Source: Candidatus Hydrogenedentota bacterium (lineage in GTDB: Bacteria > Hydrogenedentota > Hydrogenedentia > Hydrogenedentales > SLHB01). Taken from it: a stretch of DNA of 55,614 bases. The notes below the pieces were generated by a model. The model was not told where the DNA came from. It saw only the letters and a program-made list of their open reading frames with translations, and ran no database searches. Position numbers and translations under genes: made by a program. Each line of letters opens with the position of its first letter. Position 1 is the first letter of the stretch. Below are positions 7,887-17,011 of the stretch, piece after piece. The stretch spans positions 1-55,614 of the forward strand of contig JABWCD010000036.1 in assembly GCA_013359265.1 (NCBI GenBank), given 5' to 3'.

Positions 7887-9518
7887 CTACTTTGGATGGC
7901 GCGGGGACAGGGAGCGGATTTCGTCTACGCTTTGCCGGGCTTCGGCGAGGGCGCTGCGTTCCGGGATGAAGGCGTAACCGCCGGTGAGCAGGGCGGTGCG
8001 GAGCGCGCGGGTTGCGCTGCGGCGCGCGGACCACGCGAAGAGGCGCGCACAGAGCGACATCGCGAACAGTTCGATTCCCAGAATGATGGCGAGCACGGCG
8101 CCGGCGTGGACGAAGTAATTGGCCGGCAACGTAACGCCGGTGAAGTAGTCGTTGACGATTCGGTAGCCGGCATAGACCAAGAAGGCGATCGGTGGCGAAT
8201 CCGCGAGCAAGGTCATCGGCCAACTGGCGAGCAGTCGCGCGCGGCTGACGATGCGATCGCGCGCGGGGCCTCGAAGCAACTCCGCGAGGCGCGTTTGAAC
8301 GCCATCCACGAAACGCGTGAAGCCCGATTCGTCATGCGGCAGGTCAAAGCCCACCTGCGCGAAGGCGAGCGCGACGTGGCTGTGATGGTTCGCGTAGGCC
8401 GCGCGGATCGCGTCGCTGGCAATGTCGATTTCCTCGGCGAACAGCGGCTGCTCGGTCAACAGCGCCGCCGCCTGTTTGCCGGTGGTGAAGCGAGCGCCCC
8501 AGGAGAACCATTTCGCGGCGCGCGCGGGTAGCGTGCGGACGGCTTCGAGGATGCGGTAGAGCGTGCCGACGATGCCCTTCGCGCGCAGGCCGACTTCGCG
8601 GCCCAATGCGAAGTTCCACAAATGCGGCTCCGCGAAGATTCGTCCGCTCAGGTTGTCGCACACTTCGCGTGCGACCGATTTATCGCGCTCGTCCAGAACC
8701 TCTGCAAGCTCGTCGAGTTCCGCGGAGCGCATCGCCACGCGTTCGGTCAGGGATTCGAGCGTTTTGGACAGCAGGCCATACGCGTTGGACCGTTTGATGC
8801 GCCGCGCCTGTTCGACGTTCAGCTCGTCGTGCAGAAACGATTCGAGCCGCGGAAAATCGAACTCGCTCTCCGCCGCGCCGCGCCCCGTCAGTTTTCGATC
8901 GAGGGTACGGCGCGGGCTGACGCGGAAGAACTGCGACACGGCGAATCCCTGATCGCGCATGCGGCCGAGCCAATGTTCGCGGATGGACTCGGTCTCGATG
9001 TCCGCCTTGGTTTCGACGCAGACCATGGTCCGCTCGCCCTGCAAGGGGCGCAGCAACGACCACGTCGCTTCGTCGAGATATTTTTCGGGGCTTCCGCACA
9101 CGAGGACGACATCGGCCTGTTTCAATGCGGCGATGACGCTGTCGCGATGGTGCCGCACGACGGTGTCGGAATCCGGCGTATCGATAACGATCAAGTGTTC
9201 GAGCGCGGACCCGTAAATGCGCGTCCATCCGTCCAGGCCGAACGACGAACCGGGCGGCTGATACACGGTCGGCGCGGACGTACACGGGCGATACTCCGAG
9301 GTTGGCGCGAGCTGATCGCCCGCGAGCGCGTTGAGCAACGTCGATTTGCCGACGCCGGAACCGCCGACGAGCGCGACGACCAGCATGCCGTCGAGCCGTT
9401 CTTCGCGCTCGCGCAATTCGGAAATTCGCGTGCGCAACAACGGGGTTTCGTCGCGCAAGGGACGCCACGGCCCGGCGTACGCAGCGAGCGTATCGAGCCG
9501 CGAAAGGACGCTGTTCAT
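7887..9518 (-). CDS. Dynamin-like membrane GTPase A
   Basis: The start is taken as the ATG at 9518 because it overlaps the stop codon of the upstream GTPase gene as ATGA; a GTG at 9530 would add four residues. The product has 543 residues. The GTPase motifs are G1 GGSGVGKS at about 52-59, G3 in the form DTPD at 113-116 and G4 TKAD at 170-173. A long, mostly helical middle follows, then two hydrophobic segments near residues 420-495 (LADSPPIAFLVYAGY and AGAVLAIILGIELFAMSL) that should bind the membrane. This architecture fits bacterial dynamin-like proteins, which often come in adjacent pairs and remodel or repair membranes. The precise role is unknown. Confidence 0.85.
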   Translation of the reverse strand: MNSVLSRLDTLAAYAGPWRPLRDETPLLRTRISELREREERLDGMLVVALVGGSGVGKSTLLNALAGDQLAPTSEYRPCTSAPTVYQPPGSSFGLDGWTRIYGSALEHLIVIDTPDSDTVVRHHRDSVIAALKQADVVLVCGSPEKYLDEATWSLLRPLQGERTMVCVETKADIETESIREHWLGRMRDQGFAVSQFFRVSPRRTLDRKLTGRGAAESEFDFPRLESFLHDELNVEQARRIKRSNAYGLLSKTLESLTERVAMRSAELDELAEVLDERDKSVAREVCDNLSGRIFAEPHLWNFALGREVGLRAKGIVGTLYRILEAVRTLPARAAKWFSWGARFTTGKQAAALLTEQPLFAEEIDIASDAIRAAYANHHSHVALAFAQVGFDLPHDESGFTRFVDGVQTRLAELLRGPARDRIVSRARLLASWPMTLLADSPPIAFLVYAGYRIVNDYFTGVTLPANYFVHAGAVLAIILGIELFAMSLCARLFAWSARRSATRALRTALLTGGYAFIPERSALAEARQSVDEIRSLSPRHPK

Positions 9519-11302
9519 GCTGTCGAACACTGCGCGTGAAGTCTCCGTAACTCGGCCATGATATCACCGTCGAACACGGCAAGATATTCGTTGAGGCGCG
9601 CGAGCGCGGGCCGCGTGATGTGGTCGAGCAGCGCATTCTCGAGGAGCGCGCGCTGCTCCTTGCGCCACGGCGACAGGAAATCGAACAGGGCATCGCCGAA
9701 CTGATACTCGATCACCCGCGCGGCGAACTGCTCCGCCATCGGACCGCCGACGGCCAGCGCCACGTCCACGCCCATGCCCGCGGTGTGCGCGGCCATTGCG
9801 CCGGCGATCGCGGCCGGCGTGACGGCGAGGATACCGTCGAGCGTTTGGAGCGTGATGCGTTTGCCGCGATGATCGGTCCACCACGTTTCGAGTGTGCGGC
9901 ACGCGTACTGCCGGAATTCGTCGGAGACGTTGTCGCTCCGCAACGTGGCCTCGCGAACGGCGCGCGCGGCGCTGTCGACTTCAATCCGTTTTAATCCATC
10001 TCGAACCAGATGTGCGGCGGGTTCGCGCAGGTTTCGCGCGGACTCGTGATAACCGGCGGCAAGATCGCGCGCAATGCGTTCGATGGTCTCGCCATGCATT
10101 TTGTTCAGCGTGGCGTCCGTGACGGGTTCGGGCGCTTCGAGGGCGGCGCGGCGCACGACGGCGCCGGAAATGGCGCGGCCTACGGATGAAACGGCATTCA
10201 CAAACGCGCGGCTCACGTTTCCCATTACCTTGAACGGGAACCCGCGCTTGGACTGGACGAACTCGTGAAACAATCCGCCGACCGCCGCGCCCGGCGTGGG
10301 GTTGTATTGCATCGAGACGTGCTCCGCGCGCGCCTGGAACTCGCGCGCGGCCGCGCGAAGCCCGAGCGCGACGTCGTTCGCGTTTTCGAGGAATTCCGCC
10401 GCGCGCTGCGCCACGTGCGCGACGGTGCCCGCGTAGACGCGGCGCTTGATCTCCGGCACGTCGAGGGAATCGATGTAGTCGATCAGGGTCAGCTCTTCGT
10501 CCAGCGCTTTGATTGGCTCGATTTTCAGTTTAAAGTCGTGCGGCACGACGAAACTCGGCGTATCCGTGCCGATCAGTTCGCGGAACTCGCCCAACTGCTT
10601 GCGCGCGACCTCGTAGTGGCGATCCGGGTTCGCCTTGTTCATCACCGGCACGACGACGCGCCCCGATGCGAGCGCCTGCCGGAAGAACGCGACGACGCGG
10701 TCGTCCTTGTACTTCTCGCCCGTCAACACCGCGATCAGCACGTCGCCCGTCGCACGGATTGCGTCCGCCACCGCCCAATGCTCGCGTTCGATCGAATCCA
10801 CGTCCGGCGTATCGAGCAGTGTAAGCCGGTCGGGCAAGGCGTCGTGTGTCGCGACGTAGAGCGCGTTTTTCGGGGACGTCCGTTCGGTCACGTCGTGCGC
10901 GTCGTGCAGGGGGAGCGCATCGAGTTCGGGGACAAGCTTGCCGTCGAGGCACTGTTGCGCGCGCTCGGCGTTCGCGGCGATCAACGGCCGCGCCGTCGCA
11001 GCGGCTGTTGCTACCACCGGGCTGACGGAGCGGCCCAACAGCATGTTGAACACGGTCGATTTGCCGGTATTTGTGCCGCCGGTGACCGCGACGATCAGGC
11101 AGCCCTCGCCGGCGAGGTGCGGGACAAGTTTGTGCGACAGGAGATTGGTCCACTCGTCGGCGCCGCCGAATACCGCTTCGGAAAGTTGCGCGTCGCCGGA
11201 AAGCGCCGCGCGGAATTGGCGGAGGGTTGAATCGAATTGGGATAGCATGGTGCCGATCGAATCTGGGTCGCGGCGGGGATCATTTGAGAAAGTGGTCATC
11301 AT
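9515..11302 (-). CDS. Dynamin-like GTPase B, partner of GTPase A
   Basis: The 595-residue protein has G1 GGTNTGKS at 75-82, G3 DTPD at 164-167 and a G4 position reading NKAN (222-225) where NKxD is expected, so nucleotide specificity may be relaxed. A long helical region follows, with a weakly hydrophobic hairpin near 505-545 (ILAVTPAAIAGAMAAH, DVALAVGGPMAE). It lies directly upstream of GTPase A with coupled stop and start codons, so the two should be made in matched amounts, as in paired bacterial dynamin-like systems. The start is uncertain: 11302, 11299 and 11248 all carry ATG codons without a strong ribosome site. Confidence 0.82.
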   Translation of the reverse strand: MMTTFSNDPRRDPDSIGTMLSQFDSTLRQFRAALSGDAQLSEAVFGGADEWTNLLSHKLVPHLAGEGCLIVAVTGGTNTGKSTVFNMLLGRSVSPVVATAAATARPLIAANAERAQQCLDGKLVPELDALPLHDAHDVTERTSPKNALYVATHDALPDRLTLLDTPDVDSIEREHWAVADAIRATGDVLIAVLTGEKYKDDRVVAFFRQALASGRVVVPVMNKANPDRHYEVARKQLGEFRELIGTDTPSFVVPHDFKLKIEPIKALDEELTLIDYIDSLDVPEIKRRVYAGTVAHVAQRAAEFLENANDVALGLRAAAREFQARAEHVSMQYNPTPGAAVGGLFHEFVQSKRGFPFKVMGNVSRAFVNAVSSVGRAISGAVVRRAALEAPEPVTDATLNKMHGETIERIARDLAAGYHESARNLREPAAHLVRDGLKRIEVDSAARAVREATLRSDNVSDEFRQYACRTLETWWTDHRGKRITLQTLDGILAVTPAAIAGAMAAHTAGMGVDVALAVGGPMAEQFAARVIEYQFGDALFDFLSPWRKEQRALLENALLDHITRPALARLNEYLAVFDGDIMAELRRLHAQCSTA

Positions 11303-11317
11303 CCAAGATACTACAGG

Positions 11318-11548
11318 TTAGTACTCGTCCAAGCCATCGTTGAGTGTAGAATCCCACGGTGCTCGCTCCTCAAGTTCTTCGCTCCAGGCCGTCCGGTTGT
11401 GCCGCAACTTTGCGTAGGCTGCGTTCGTAGCCTCGATCAGAGATTTTCGGTCGATTTCTTGAAGATCTTTGCGCAGTATTCGATTATCAATCTTGGAGTC
11501 GCCGACTCGTTTCTTCTTTCTCGTACGGCTCTTTCTGAATTGTGACAT
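11318..11548 (-). CDS. Small basic hypothetical protein, antitoxin-like C-terminus
   Basis: This 76-residue protein has a very basic N-terminus (RKSRTRKKKR) and an acidic end (EELEERAPWDSTLNDGLDEY). The acidic W-D-x-T-L-x-D-G-L ending is reminiscent of some antitoxin-like small proteins, but no toxin gene is beside it. It ends 15 bases before the start of GTPase B on the same strand, so it may be the first gene of that operon. The upstream sequence is AT-rich, consistent with a promoter shared with the divergent lipoprotein gene. I do not recognise the family. Confidence 0.5.
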   Translation of the reverse strand: MSQFRKSRTRKKKRVGDSKIDNRILRKDLQEIDRKSLIEATNAAYAKLRHNRTAWSEELEERAPWDSTLNDGLDEY

Positions 11549-11620
11549 ATATTTTAGGTTCCGTCGTGGGGTAGGATATATTAGGTACGTACACAGGTCG
11601 CCACATCCTTGGCATTTCTC

Positions 11621-12091
11621 ATGGTAGCGTTAGGACGCTCTAAACTGCGATTTGGCCTTGTCGCCGCCCTGCTGTTGGCCAGTTGTGGTAAACCCGATTT
11701 TCGGGATGTGCGCGTCTACGCCACGGATTCAGTATTGGCGCAAAAGGCACCATCGGATCTTCGCGGCACGTTTGTTTGGCCAGCAGAAAAGGAATTGGAT
11801 CCGTACGAAATCGCACAGTTGGCCGCACCGTTGATTGATTCCAATCCGTCTTGGGGCGCGTACGTTGGTGTAAGTCAATCTTCCGAGAATGGAGGCGCAC
11901 TCGATAACTGTTTGACTGTAGATTTAGTTTCAATAGAATCAGTTCCCCGTTTCGTCAAATTCTGCAACGGGCTGGGGTACGAGAAAGGTGTTATCCTCAT
12001 TTTCACAAAGGATGAAGCCTCATTCTCTAATTGTAGGTTGACGGACATCGTAGGAGTGTACAAGGAATTGCAGAACTATCGAATGAATTGA
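11621..12091 (+). CDS. Small lipoprotein of unknown function
   Basis: The 156-residue protein starts at the ATG at 11621; a TTG at 11609 is also in frame. It has a lipoprotein signal with lipobox LLASC and Cys22, so it should be anchored to a membrane. The mature part has no recognised domain (it includes LRGTFVWPAEKELDPYEIAQL and an N-terminal KPDFRDVRVYATD). Its base composition is visibly less GC-rich than that of its neighbours, a possible sign of recent arrival. It lies 53 bases upstream of the ABC binding protein gene. Confidence 0.65.
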   Translation: MVALGRSKLRFGLVAALLLASCGKPDFRDVRVYATDSVLAQKAPSDLRGTFVWPAEKELDPYEIAQLAAPLIDSNPSWGAYVGVSQSSENGGALDNCLTVDLVSIESVPRFVKFCNGLGYEKGVILIFTKDEASFSNCRLTDIVGVYKELQNYRMN

Positions 12092-12144
12092 CGAGTGGAA
12101 CAGTGTTAAGTTTTGGTGAAGTAAACCTTCGAGAAAGTCACTCT

Positions 12145-13164
12145 ATGAGAAACAAAACCATCGGGTTCCTGATCGCAGTCATTCTCTTTGCCGGTTGCCA
12201 GCCGAGCGTACCTTCCGCGCCGCCGCAGCAAACGGGGGCGCCACCGAGCGAAACCGTAGCAGCTCCGGGCACAACGCCGCAGGCGGGCGGCAAACTGAAA
12301 TTCGCCGTAGTGCCGAAGGGACTCACACACCAGTTCTGGTTGACGGTCAAGGCGGGCGCGGACGCCGCGGGCAAGGAGTTCGGCATCGAGATCAACTGGA
12401 TCGGGCCGGAGAAAGAGACAGAGGTCGTCAAACAGATCAATTTGATTGAGGACCAGATCGGCGCGGGGGTGAACGCAATCGTCATGGCGGCGTGCGACCA
12501 AGACGCGCTGGTCGATGTCATTCAGAAAGCGCTCGACAAGAAGATTCCCGTCGTCACGATCGACAGCGGGGTAAATTCCGATCTGCCGCATTCGTTCATC
12601 GCGACGGACAACGTTGCGGGCGCGGCGGCGGCGGCGCGCGAACTTGCGAAACTCATCGGCAACGAGGGAGAAGTTGGGCTGATTCCGTTTGTGAAGGGCG
12701 CGGGTACATCCGAACAGCGCGAGGAAGGGTTCAAGAAAGGCATCGCCGAATTTCCGAATGTCAAAATCGCGGACGTTCAATACAGCCAGAGCGACGTGAT
12801 TAAGGCGATGAACGTTACCGAGGACATGCTGACACGCAATCCCAATCTCAAGGGCATTTTCGCAGCAAACGAACCCGCCGCCGTCGGCGTGGTGCAGGCA
12901 CTCGAAGCCGCGGGCAAGGCGGGCCAGGTGAAGCTCGTCGCATTCGACGCGGGCGATGACGAAGTCGCCGCGTTGAAGAAAGGCACGATCCAGGCGCTTA
13001 TCGTGCAGAACCCGTTCCGCATGGGCTACGACGGCGTGAAAACGGCGCTCGATGTGATCAACGGCAAACAAGTCGAAAAGCGCATTGACACCGGCGTCAC
13101 GGTCGTCACGATGGAGAACTTCGAGACGCCGGAGGTGCAGAAGCTGCTGAACCCGCTGGGGTAA
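12145..13164 (+). CDS. Sugar-type ABC transporter substrate-binding lipoprotein
   Basis: The start at 12145 gives a lipoprotein signal with lipobox LFAGC and Cys18, then a Pro/Ala-rich linker and a type I periplasmic binding fold of the ribose/galactose-binding class (Peripla_BP_4). Family features include KFAVVPKGLTHQFW at the first strand, GVNAIVMAACDQDAL, IPVVTIDSGVNSD, FIATDNVAGA, FAANEPAAVGVVQAL and KLVAFDAGDDEVAALK. It would capture a sugar or similar small ligand outside the inner membrane. No permease or ATPase gene is adjacent, so it either works with a distant transporter or has a sensing role. Length (339 residues) is normal for the family. Confidence 0.88.
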   Translation: MRNKTIGFLIAVILFAGCQPSVPSAPPQQTGAPPSETVAAPGTTPQAGGKLKFAVVPKGLTHQFWLTVKAGADAAGKEFGIEINWIGPEKETEVVKQINLIEDQIGAGVNAIVMAACDQDALVDVIQKALDKKIPVVTIDSGVNSDLPHSFIATDNVAGAAAAARELAKLIGNEGEVGLIPFVKGAGTSEQREEGFKKGIAEFPNVKIADVQYSQSDVIKAMNVTEDMLTRNPNLKGIFAANEPAAVGVVQALEAAGKAGQVKLVAFDAGDDEVAALKKGTIQALIVQNPFRMGYDGVKTALDVINGKQVEKRIDTGVTVVTMENFETPEVQKLLNPLG

Positions 13165-13208
13165 TCGGTAGAGCCGGATTGGAGTTCGGTTCCAAATCGC
13201 GCGCGTAC

Positions 13209-13283
13209 GGGTGGGGCGAGGCTCCGTCCGGGCTGCCTGCGAAATCCGTCACATTGCGGCTCGGACGGAGCCTCGCCCCACCC
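13209..13283. repeat. Inverted repeat next to the 70-bp tandem array
   Basis: The 22 bases at 13209-13230 (starting GGGTGGGGCGAGGCTCCG) are the reverse complement of bases around 13262-13283 in the first tandem repeat copy. The pair could form a long stem. It lies between convergent genes and may act as a terminator structure. Confidence 0.5.
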
Positions 13284-13460
13284 CTTGCCTGAATATCGGC
13301 AAGTGCAGGTAGTGTGCGTCACATTGCGGCTCGGACAGAGCCTCGCCCCAACCCCTCACCTGAATATCGGCAAGTGCAGGTAGTGTGCGTCACGTTGCGG
13401 CTCGGACGGAGCCTCGCCCCACCCCTTACTTGAATATCGGCAAGTGCAGGTAGTGTGCGT
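13250..13460. repeat. Three tandem copies of a 70-71 bp repeat
   Basis: The copies are 13250-13319, 13320-13390 and 13391-13460. Each runs from CACATTGCGGCTCGGAC through GCCTCGCCCCA to AGTGCAGGTAGTGTGCGT, with only a few base differences. The third copy ends at the stop codon of the large repeat-domain protein on the minus strand. The array has no spacers, so it is not a CRISPR. Confidence 0.85.
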
Positions 13461-16400
13461 TACGGCAGCGTCACATTCACCGATGCTTCGCCGCTTTCCG
13501 GAACGGACACCGACGCCGTTGCGTGTTTGAATGTTTGGCCGCCGGACTGTGGATCGAACGCGACGACGATGGCTGTGTATTCGCCCGGTTGTGCGCCTTC
13601 GATGGTGAATGAACCGTCCGCCTGCGCCTGTGCGCCGCCGGCCATGCGATCGGTCAGGCCCTGATACATCTCCTGCAGGTTCGCATCCGCCGGGATCTCC
13701 ACAGCGCCCGTCACCAGCATTACGCTCGTCATCCAGCCCTGCGGCGCTCCGGTGACCTTTCCGTTCACGCGCGCGCCGGAATCCAGGTCGGCGTCGAGCC
13801 GCGTCGTCTCGTCGTTCACCAACTCGACGCGGAAACTGCGCGTCCGTTGCCCTGACGGTCCTCCGACGTTCTCATGGATCATCACGTTTGCCATTCCTGG
13901 CGGCAACCCTTCAAACCGGAACGAGCCGTTGGCGCCGGACTGCACGCCCGATGCTTCGTTCGTGTCACCTTCCGTTCTGATGTTCACATTCACCCACGCG
14001 CCGGAAACCGCCTGGCCAGCGCGTGTGACGCTGCCTTCGAGCACGGCGTTTCCACTGACCATATCGAAATCGACGGTGGTCGTCTGATCCGCGACGATTT
14101 CCGCCTGCTTCGATACATTTCGGTTCGTGCCGCCGCGATTGCTATACACGGTTAACGAAACCGACCCTTCCGGCAGACCGGTGAAGCTGTACTCGCCGTT
14201 GCTTCCGACATTCACGTTGTTTTGATGGCCGCCGTCCTGCGCCCAAATCGACACGCCGTAGCCGCTCGCCGGTTTTCCGTCTACGCGCACGACGCCCTTC
14301 ACGGTGCCGCCGCTGCCCAGGACGATCTGAACGGACGCGGGCGCACCGCCTGCCGATGGCGTGGCGGTCGCGGTCGCCGAAGCATAGCTTTCGTGCAGCG
14401 CGTACAGCCGCACTTCTTGCGCGGGGAGCGAATCGATCCGGAACGCGCCATTCGCGTCCGTCGTCGCGGCGGAGGGCCGCTCGCGGCGCTCCCAATCGCC
14501 CATCGGCGCGCGGCCGGTGTAGATGCGCGCACCCGCGACGCGTTCGCCGGTCTTGGTGATGACGGTGCCTTCGATCGCGCCGCCCGAATCGAGACGAATA
14601 TCGACGCCGGACTTGGTCTGGCCCTCCTTCGCATCGGGAATCTTGTGCGTCGCGGGGGCGTAGCCCTGCGCTTGAACGTACAGCGTCGCGCCGCCGTCGT
14701 CCGCGCGAATCTCGAACTCTCCCTGATCGCTTACAAACGTTTGCCCGCTGTTGCCCCAGTAATTGCCGGGGTCAACCCGATCGACCTGGCCCGACATCGT
14801 CATGATCGAAAACGTGCGAACGGGCTGGCCGGACCGCGCCTCCAAAACACGGCCTTTGATCGTCGCCTTGCCGCGAAGCGTGATGTTGAAGTTCGGGTTT
14901 GGCGCCTCGACCTGCTCTTGCCGGAATTGCGTGTAGTTATTGTGGTAGACATTCACCCAATGCGCGCCAGGTTGCAGGCCGACGATTTCGTACTTTCCGT
15001 CGTCATCGGATTCGTCGTTGCCGCCACCGCCACCGGTCGGCATATACGCGTTCACATTCGCGCCTTTGATCGGCTTGCCCGCGGAATCGACGACTCGGCC
15101 CGCGATCTTGGAGCCCGAATCGAAATCGACGACGACTTTGACGCCGGTCACGTTTTCGCCCTTCGCGACCTGCACGTCGTTGCCCGTCGGCGTGGGCTGG
15201 CCCCACGACCGCGGCGGGCGCGCCTGCAGTTTGTATGCGCCTTCGCTGAGCCCCTGCACTTTGAACTTTCCGCCGTCGCGGCTCCACGCGGTCTGCTGGC
15301 GCTGATCCGGCGACGCCGGGTTCGATGCGACCGCCGTGACGTACACGTCGTCCAGCGGGTTGCCTTCCTTATCGACGACGACGCCCGCGATACTCGCGCC
15401 CGCGTCCATCACGATTTCGATGTCCGTGAGTTCGTGATCGGGGATCGTGACGTTCTCCATCGGCGGCGCGGAATAGCCCGCCTTCGACGCGGTGATCGTG
15501 ACGACCGTTCCGGGCGAGAAGCCGCGATGTACCCAGCGGCCTTTTTCGTCGGTCACCATCGTTTCGCCTTCGTTGTTCGTCGCGTCGGCGCTTGTCACGT
15601 TCACCATGGGAATTGGTTCGCCGGTCTTGTCCACGACGCGCCCGCGCATGGTGAGGCCGGGCGGCACGGCGAAATCGATGCCGGTCACTTCCTCGCCCAG
15701 TCCGACCGTCGCCGACTTGTCTTCACGGTCTTCTCCGTGCCGGTATCCCGCCATCCACATGCGGCGCACGGTGTACTGGCCCGCTTGCAGCCCTTCCAGC
15801 TTGAAGACGCCGTCCTCATCCGTTTCCGCGCGGATCATACCGCCCGAACCGCCGCGCGCGCTGAACTGCATTCCAACGATCGGAGCTCCGGTCTCCGCAT
15901 CCGTTGCACGCCCGGAGATCGATCCGCCCATCACGACGTTCAATTGGATGTTCTCGATGCTCTTCGCGCCTTCTATGGTAATTGGCGGGACTTGGCCGGA
16001 AATCACATACGGTTGCTTGTCGAGCGCCAGTCCATAGGCGCCGTCCGCCAGATCGGGGAACACGAACTTTCCGTCGGCGTCGGTGGAGACTTTCTGTGTG
16101 CCGAGCCGGTTGTAGCGCCCGCCGGCGAGGGAAAGGATGAGACTTACATTCGGAACGGGTTTCGTCGTGTCCACCGACACGACACTGCCGGAAAGGCTCG
16201 CGCCTTTCTTCATCACGATCTCGACGTTTTCGGAATTCAGCGCGACGTCATTGACTTCGGCGACGGCGTATCCCTCCGCCTTGGCATTGATCGTCCACGT
16301 GCCGTCGTCGACAAAATTCAGCGTGAAGGATCCGTCCGGCGCGGATTTCGTCTGCGTGTTGCCGCCGTAGATGTCGCGCTGGCCGCGTTTGCCCTGGCCG

Positions 16401-17011
16401 AGCGCGATTAGGGCGCCCGGTATCGGCTCGCGCTGCTCATTGATCACGTTTCCGGAGATGACGCCGGAGGCGCGGAGCGACAGGTTGACGATATTGTCTT
16501 CGGGCTCGCGCGCGTTAATCGCGGTGCCGCTCACACCGGCGAGATCGTCCTTCGTCGCGATGACGATGTACTGGCTGGGCGGTAGTTTATCGACGCGATA
16601 GAACCCCTTTACGTTCGTGCGGGCGCGCCACACGTTATCGTCGTCGTAGGTTTGGATCGCCGCATCTTTGTCGGTCCAGTAGATCGAGACCTCCGCGCCC
16701 TCGACGGGTGACTCGTCCTCCTGCAAAACGACCTGGCCGCTGATCGCGTAGTTGCCGATCTTCTTGGAGGTGGTCATCTCGCGCGGCGCGGAAGGACGCG
16801 ACGCTGTTGCCGTCAATCGGCTTTCGCGGCGGGTGGACGTAACGGTGGGCGCTTCGGCCGCGTCGCGCGTGGCCGGTGTTTCCGCCTTTGACGCGACTGG
16901 CGCGGAGTCCTTTGTATCGCCTTTGTCATTGCCGCGGATGAAGTAGAACAACCCGCCGACAACGACGAGTACGGCTGCGATCAGTGCGTAAAAGCGTAGG
17001 TTCTGGTTCAT
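13460..17011 (-). CDS. Membrane-anchored protein with about twelve CarboxypepD_reg-like (Ig-fold) repeats
   Basis: This 1183-residue protein has one N-terminal transmembrane segment (FYALIAAVLVVVGGLFYFI, residues 8-26). A Ser/Thr/Ala-rich linker follows, then about twelve repeats of 80-95 residues. Each repeat opens with a pattern like SGxVxDxxGxPVxGAxV (ISGQVVLQEDESPVEGAEV, IAGRVVDSAGKPIKGANV, IKGRVLEARSGQPVRTF), as in carboxypeptidase regulatory-like or SpaA-type beta-sandwich domains, and many contain a GxFxxxGLPxG turn. The chain should extend into the periplasm as a string of beta domains, probably for binding or as a structural spacer. No catalytic domain is visible. It stands alone between convergent and divergent neighbours. 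GGGGG just before the ATG may be the ribosome site. Confidence 0.85.
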   Translation of the reverse strand: MNQNLRFYALIAAVLVVVGGLFYFIRGNDKGDTKDSAPVASKAETPATRDAAEAPTVTSTRRESRLTATASRPSAPREMTTSKKIGNYAISGQVVLQEDESPVEGAEVSIYWTDKDAAIQTYDDDNVWRARTNVKGFYRVDKLPPSQYIVIATKDDLAGVSGTAINAREPEDNIVNLSLRASGVISGNVINEQREPIPGALIALGQGKRGQRDIYGGNTQTKSAPDGSFTLNFVDDGTWTINAKAEGYAVAEVNDVALNSENVEIVMKKGASLSGSVVSVDTTKPVPNVSLILSLAGGRYNRLGTQKVSTDADGKFVFPDLADGAYGLALDKQPYVISGQVPPITIEGAKSIENIQLNVVMGGSISGRATDAETGAPIVGMQFSARGGSGGMIRAETDEDGVFKLEGLQAGQYTVRRMWMAGYRHGEDREDKSATVGLGEEVTGIDFAVPPGLTMRGRVVDKTGEPIPMVNVTSADATNNEGETMVTDEKGRWVHRGFSPGTVVTITASKAGYSAPPMENVTIPDHELTDIEIVMDAGASIAGVVVDKEGNPLDDVYVTAVASNPASPDQRQQTAWSRDGGKFKVQGLSEGAYKLQARPPRSWGQPTPTGNDVQVAKGENVTGVKVVVDFDSGSKIAGRVVDSAGKPIKGANVNAYMPTGGGGGNDESDDDGKYEIVGLQPGAHWVNVYHNNYTQFRQEQVEAPNPNFNITLRGKATIKGRVLEARSGQPVRTFSIMTMSGQVDRVDPGNYWGNSGQTFVSDQGEFEIRADDGGATLYVQAQGYAPATHKIPDAKEGQTKSGVDIRLDSGGAIEGTVITKTGERVAGARIYTGRAPMGDWERRERPSAATTDANGAFRIDSLPAQEVRLYALHESYASATATATPSAGGAPASVQIVLGSGGTVKGVVRVDGKPASGYGVSIWAQDGGHQNNVNVGSNGEYSFTGLPEGSVSLTVYSNRGGTNRNVSKQAEIVADQTTTVDFDMVSGNAVLEGSVTRAGQAVSGAWVNVNIRTEGDTNEASGVQSGANGSFRFEGLPPGMANVMIHENVGGPSGQRTRSFRVELVNDETTRLDADLDSGARVNGKVTGAPQGWMTSVMLVTGAVEIPADANLQEMYQGLTDRMAGGAQAQADGSFTIEGAQPGEYTAIVVAFDPQSGGQTFKHATASVSVPESGEASVNVTLP

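Noticed and set aside
13250-13460. Possible CRISPR array
   Set aside because: The 70-bp units are directly adjacent with no spacers, number only three, and no cas genes are present.
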